Positions 16,554 through 20,959 of a stretch of 20,959 nucleotides of DNA are shown here, piece by piece. The stretch comes from Byssochlamys sp. IMV 00236 (lineage: Eukaryota; Ascomycota; Eurotiomycetes; Eurotiales; Thermoascaceae): NCBI GenBank assembly GCA_001931875.2, contig MSJH02000322.1:1-20959 (forward strand), in the 5' to 3' direction. A model generated the notes under the pieces. The model saw nothing but the letters and a program-made list of their open reading frames with translations. It was not told the origin of the DNA and made no database searches. Numbering within the stretch: position 1 is the first letter of the stretch; the number at the start of each line of letters is the position of its first letter. The position numbers were made by a program, and so were the translations under genes.

Positions 16554-19153
16554 ATGAATGGACAAATTCCCCACGTAGCTACTTCACTCGATATAAACAA
16601 CGGACAAGAAGGACAAAGCAACTTATTGTTAGAAGATAATACTTCTAATATTAACTGGAGGGATGAACTATCAGTAGCGGACAGAACTCAATTTATTACT
16701 CAATTGTAAAGCCCTATCTGTTTTTCACTATATATCATTTTAATCCCTTTATTTTATGTGTAGAAGTTTAGCATTGAAACGCTTATCACCTAATACTTCC
16801 GATACTGAAACCCGTGGTGTGGCTAGTAGCTTTGAGGCAGGCTTATACCAGCGCTGTAACAGCAAGGTAAAATCGAGATACATAGAGACGATCATAAACT
16901 AACATCGTATCTATAGAATGAGTATATCATGGCTCATGCAAAAAAGTTTCAGCAAATAAAGGACCAAATCGCAAGTAATAGTCAACAAGTTAATTTTCTT
17001 CAGCAACCTGCTTTTAATTCCAACCAACCTTTTGGCTCTCAATCATTTGTTTATAACCGTCCTAGGCCTGTACTCTCGCAGCAACAATTTCAGTTCTACT
17101 TTGCTCGTCAGATGGCTCTTCAGCAACAACAACAGCAGCAACAATATCTGCAGCAACAGTATTCTCCAAACATAACTTCTTATGAACCGTTGGTATCTAC
17201 TCCTTCTCTTACTCCTTCGAGTACAGCGAGTAGTAGTGTCAACACTATCGTGACCAATGGTATGAACAGACTAGATCAACAACAAATGTACGCATTCAAT
17301 CCAAACTTGATGCGCCCTGTTCAGCAGCAAGGTATGATCAATTCTGAGTTCATGATGCAAAACAGACCATTCCCACAAAAGCAGCAGCCAGATGTTATGT
17401 TACAAAGACCCCCTATGAAGTACCCAGCAGCAACAGGAGTGACACCGACAAAGATGAGCCCTACGGCTATTGTAAAGCAATTGGATGAAACTGTGCGTAA
17501 GACTAAAGGTAAGTACATATTATGTGCGTATGTCCTCGATGTTCACTTTTTTTAGCAGTAACCGGAGCATTCATTGAAAGTCTAAGTGGTCAAGATAAAG
17601 CGGTTATAAGAGAACAAATTCAGCAAATGAAAGCAATGTACGATAAACTGGATCACCTATTACCTATCTTTTTATCAAGGACGGGCAATTATGAAGCAAC
17701 AAGAAGAATTATTTTAATGAAGCATATGCTGGAAGATCAAGTGAATTTGCTTCCTCAAGACAAGTACATTATCAATTTGGATAATGTCTATAAACTAAGA
17801 GAACAGCTTAATGGTTACTTTACTTGGATCAGAAATACAATGGGTATGGGTCATCCTTTACAGATGCAGCAACAACAACAGCAACAGCATAATCAACAAC
17901 AACAACAACAACAATACATACAGCAATTAACACAACAACAGCTAACTCAACAACAATTAACGCAACAGCAATTAACGCAACATCAACTATCGCAACAACA
18001 GCTAACTCAACAACAACTAACTCAGCAACAATTACTGCAGAGCCATTTGTTATTACAACAGCAACAACTACAGCTACTATCCCAGTCGCAATTAATGCAG
18101 CCTCATCTCGCACAATCACAGCTACCTCAGCCTCCGCAATTACCTCAAGAACAACCACAGACGCAGCCGCAGCAACAGCAACACCATCAGCAGATGTTAC
18201 AGCAACTGATGGATGATAAGCTAATACAATCATCGCAACCACAGAGTCAGCAGCCATCTTCCTTACCACCATCGTATATGGGACAACAACAGATAAATAA
18301 TGGCAGTAACACTATGGTCCCTATGCCTGAAACATCAGTAGCACCATCAACATCGCCGATGACTATGAAGAGAAACAGCATTGATTTAAAGTTACCTCCT
18401 TCAAAGAAGCAACGTGGAGCTAAATCTAGTACTTCTTCACCCGTTATGAATCGAAAGAATGACTCTGCACCTTCTTTAGTACAATCTCAATTGCCCAATT
18501 CCCAGAATCAAATGCAGCAACAACAACATCAGCAGCAGCAACCAATCATTCCCACGGGTATTCCTGTCAAAGAAGGTATGCCATTGAATCAACATGAGAT
18601 GCAATTACAGGCATTCTATATGGCAGCTGTCGAAGCAGGTATCCCAAAGGATATTATCAATCTTTTACCACCGAAAGCTCTCCAGCGTAATTGGTTATTA
18701 CAGCAAGCAGCACAAGGAAGGATACCTTTGTTACCTCAGCAACAGCAGCAGATTCAGTACACACTAGATGCGTATATTGATAATGCCAAAGCAACTCTAA
18801 ATATGAAAAAGGAAGCGATACCCTCCAGCAACACGGATACTAGTACAGCTACAACTTTAGTCAATGATTCATTAGATGCTAAGCAATTGGGTAGCTATCT
18901 AAAAGAAGGATACAAGGACGAAACCTTTGGAACACCCGATCTTGGTAACCTAACCGAATTGACCAGTGTCATGAAGCAACAAGATGAAGCAGCAACGACA
19001 GCAATAAACCCCACAGATGAAGATAACTTTCATACCTGGGTTGAAACCGACTTGGACATTGGGCTTGACTGGGATGCTAATGAGTTTGTAAAGTTTGATG
19101 ATAATGAATCTGAAAAGTTAATTGATGACAGTGGGAAATTATGTGCTGTCTAG
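16554..19153 (+). CDS. MED15: Mediator complex tail subunit Med15 (Gal11-like)
   Basis: Co-activator subunit in the Mediator tail that binds activation domains. Exons 16554-16705, 16764-16866, 16917-17508 and 17556-19153 join in frame to 814 residues. The N-terminal KIX domain (about 33-102) reads NWRDELSVADRTQFITQL, then LALKRLSP, ASSFEAGLYQR and YIMAHAKKFQQIKDQI, as in fungal Gal11/Med15. A Gln-rich middle follows with several polyQ tracts, a conserved helical block (FIESLSGQDKAVIREQIQQM to FTWIRN), an eight-copy QQLTQ minisatellite (405-444), a basic SKKQRGAKSS patch, and a C-terminal acidic segment with WVETDLDIGLDWDANEF, probably the Mediator-anchoring end. The long polyQ makes precise alignment of the middle impossible. 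The sideroflexin gene begins 64 bp downstream. Confidence 0.9.
17921..18040 (+). repeat. Coding minisatellite, eight 15-bp units (QQLTQ)
   Basis: Eight tandem 15-nt units encode QQLTQ with variants HQLSQ (unit 5) and QQLLQ (unit 8). Third positions vary (CAA/CAG, TTA/CTA, ACA/ACT/ACG) while the protein repeat is kept. Units 2 and 6 are identical, hinting at a 60-bp higher-order duplication. Confidence 0.9.
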
Positions 19154-19217
19154 GAAAAAAAAAATATATTTCCCTTTTTTCTTCTTTTTCTTTTTTTTCA
19201 TATTATTCTCTACATCA
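19154..19217 (+). promoter_or_regulatory. 64-bp MED15-sideroflexin spacer
   Basis: A short A-rich then TTTC-rich stretch between the Med15 stop and the sideroflexin ATG. It can hold only the sideroflexin leader, so its promoter must reach into the Med15 coding end. Confidence 0.55.
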
Positions 19218-20520
19218 ATGTCTTTTATTGACTTGTGTAAGTTGTAGTAAAAATTTAATAAATAATCCATAGTTCAAGCTAACGAAAATAATAAAAAAAC
19301 AAGCAAAACCTAGATATTCTCAATCTACTTATTGGGGAAGGTTAAGACATTTTATTGATATCACAGATCCAAGGTTGGATGATTTAAAGATTTCTTGGTG
19401 TTTATTAACAACTTGTAAGGACCCTTCTTGTTTCGCGTAAAGAACTCGAACGATGTAAACAGTTGTTGGAAAACAAAAGTGAACATACTCACACTGACCC
19501 TGAGAAACTCTGGAGAGCCAAGAAAAGTAAGATATATCTTAAACAGGGGAAAACCATGTACTGAACTCTTTAGAAAAGTTGTCGATTCAACTATTCATCC
19601 AGATACGGGTGAACCTGTATTTTTACCGTTTAGAATGTCAAGCTTTGTACCAACAAACATGATCCTTGTCGCTGGTATGTTGTTGCCTAATCCAAGTGTA
19701 AGTCTCTTTTTTTTTTTTTTCCTTGGTCTGATAATTTCAATCTTAGATTAAAAGTATCATCTTTTGGCAATGGGCCAATCAAAGCGTTAATGTCGCGTTC
19801 AATTCAGCCAACGCAAACAAGACTACGCCTATGAGTATAAAGGAAACAGGAAGTAAAGAGAATACAGTCTGCCTATTTCTCAAATAATTCATTCCTTTTT
19901 TTTTTTCCACAGTTGCTTATGCCTCTGCCGTGACAACTTCCTGTGCGATTGCTGTTGGATTAAACCAAGCTGTACCACGTCTCAATTTATCTCCGTCTAT
20001 CAAGTCTTTATGCATGAAGCTAGTTCCATTTACTGCTGTTGCTGCTGCTGGTACTGTAAATGTCTTTTTGATGCGAGGCAAAGAGATTAGAGATGGTATC
20101 GATGTGTTTACAAAAGATGGTGACAAGATTGGTAAATCCAAAAAGGCTGGCGTGTCTGCCGTTTCGCAGGTCGCCATCTCTCGTGTGCTCACGAATGCAC
20201 CTGTGCTTATTATACCACCTCTTTTACTGGGTCGTATTCAAAAAACAGAATTTATTAAAGCACGTCCACATTGGGTCACTCCTATTAACTTTGGTAAGTT
20301 GTATATATAAAAAAGAAGGATATTGTCTTTAATATTTTTTTTTTTTTTAAAAAAAAAAGGATTGATTGCATTGTCATTAATGACAGCTCTTCCTGCAGCA
20401 ATAGCCGTATTTCCTCAGACTGGGGAATTAGATACCTCTTCTATGGAAAAAGAATTTCAGAGCTTAAAAGATAAGGATGGTCAGCCGATCCGTCAGCTAT
20501 ACTTTAATAAGGGTCTCTAG
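19218..20520 (+). CDS. FSF1: Sideroflexin (mitochondrial amino-acid/tricarboxylate carrier family, Fsf1-like)
   Basis: Mitochondrial inner-membrane protein. Animal SFXN1 carries serine into mitochondria, and the fungal substrate is not fixed by sequence. Exons 19218-19236, 19304-19373, 19420-19526, 19579-19697, 19747-19852, 19913-20293 and 20360-20520 join in frame to 320 residues, the usual family length. The N-terminus MSFIDLSKPRYSQSTYWGRL runs into HFIDITDPRTLLVS. The signature HPDTGE is at 72-77, then RMSSFVPTNM, FWQWANQSVNVAFNSANANK, NVFLMRGKEIRDGI (a charged loop between membrane segments), ISRVLTNAPVLIIPPLLL and PAAIAVFPQTGEL. About five hydrophobic segments are visible. The first exon is only 19 nt. 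Introns 1, 2, 3 and 6 end in AAG, and intron 2 has a GTTGGA donor. These choices are forced by the reading frame and family motifs. Confidence 0.93.
19257..19262 (+). terminator. Likely MED15 poly(A) signal inside sideroflexin intron 1
   Basis: AATAAA about 104 nt after the Med15 stop. No closer AATAAA exists, so the Med15 3' UTR probably overlaps the first exon and intron of the next gene. Confidence 0.45.
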
Positions 20521-20906
20521 ATTTAAATGTTTTGATTTTGCTACTGTTTAATAGAAAAAATACTGTGATGATCAAACTTTCTTTTAGAATAAAAGAAAAG
20601 AATTACATTCATTTTGCTTCCATTGTGTGGTGTATTGAGTATCATTTTATTAATGAAAAAGTGCCTTTGGTTTATGATTGTTTAAGCTTCTAACTTTATA
20701 AAAAACAACGCTAACCAAGCCACAGTTTTGTTGTGTATTTATTGCTTGGCTGAGGGGAGCATAAAGGTTCTTCATGATGATCTTACTACACAAGAGATGC
20801 TCTAGGATACACAAGATGCAAATCTTTTAATATCCGCTATTCACTCTTATTCTTACACGTTTTCTGTTACTCTGTACAAACGTCAAAAAAGGGCAACCAT
20901 TAAAAA

Positions 20907-20908
<2 letters not shown>
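20521..20908. other. Right-hand spacer without a supported gene
   Basis: After the sideroflexin stop there is an AATAAA at 20588-20593, then about 300 bp of AT-rich sequence. I see no reading frame of note, no tRNA and no clear small RNA. It probably leads into a neighbouring gene beyond the window. Confidence 0.5.
20588..20593 (+). terminator. Poly(A) signal of the sideroflexin gene
   Basis: AATAAA 68 nt after the stop codon. Confidence 0.6.

Positions 20909-20959
<51 letters not shown>
20909..20959. repeat. 51-nt poly-T run at the right window edge
   Basis: An uninterrupted T run to the last base. It is most likely a homopolymer at which a short-read assembly ended. The true length cannot be known. 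Confidence 0.85.

Noticed and set aside
17829..18272. 147-codon minus-strand frame rich in Val and Ala
   Set aside because: It is the reverse reading of CAA/CAG-type repeats in Med15. The composition is fully explained by that, with no domain or start context.
19314..19373. TAG acceptor at 19313 for sideroflexin intron 1
   Set aside because: It needs a weaker GTTGTA donor and loses the SKPRYSQST family motif. The AAG at 19303 with the GTAAGT donor restores it.
1..20959. tRNA, rRNA, transposon, CRISPR or prophage features
   Set aside because: No cloverleaf with A/B boxes, no transposase or reverse transcriptase motifs, no spaced direct repeats and no bacterial-type operons were seen.

Overview
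The window reads as nuclear DNA of a filamentous, early-diverging fungus, most likely Mucoromycota (Mucorales-like). This is an inference. It rests on AT-rich DNA, closely packed genes, and many very short GT-AG introns (36 of the 38 coding introns I placed are 46-77 nt, often with a TAAC/CTAAC-like branch site). The protein set is also typically eukaryotic: RNA polymerase subunit, eIF2B, LSm, Mediator, GARP and sideroflexin. Both window ends are poly-T (9 and 51 nt), so this may be a whole draft contig broken at homopolymers.

Layout: an unidentified short reading frame on the minus strand at the left edge; a USP30-like membrane deubiquitinase (+, 831-3070); RPB12/RPABC4 (-, 3227-3511), which shares a 188-bp divergent promoter with eIF2B-beta (+, 3700-5188); then a minus-strand block of LSm7 (5535-6100), ribosomal proteins eS12 (6531-7076) and eS7 (7687-8316) and the GARP subunit Vps54 (8766-11788); then, from a second divergent promoter, a plus-strand block of a Bye1/PHF3-type PHD-TFIIS-SPOC factor (12157-14944), a PH-domain protein (15465-16319), Mediator subunit Med15 (16554-19153) and a sideroflexin (19218-20520).

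All intron-exon structures were built by hand from splice signals plus reading-phase and protein-family continuity. Eleven genes close perfectly in frame. The genes are housekeeping functions in transcription, translation, RNA decay, vesicle tethering and mitochondria. I see no operon-like pathway, mobile element, CRISPR, tRNA or rRNA, and no clear undescribed system. The most interesting points are local: a USP30-type Cys-His-Ser triad in a fungal protein; one outsized 460-nt intron whose ends can pair through a 26-bp stem; a sideroflexin gene with four AAG 3' splice sites that starts 64 bp after Med15, with the Med15 poly(A) signal inside its first intron; an RGG-tailed LSm7; and a 15-bp coding minisatellite in Med15.
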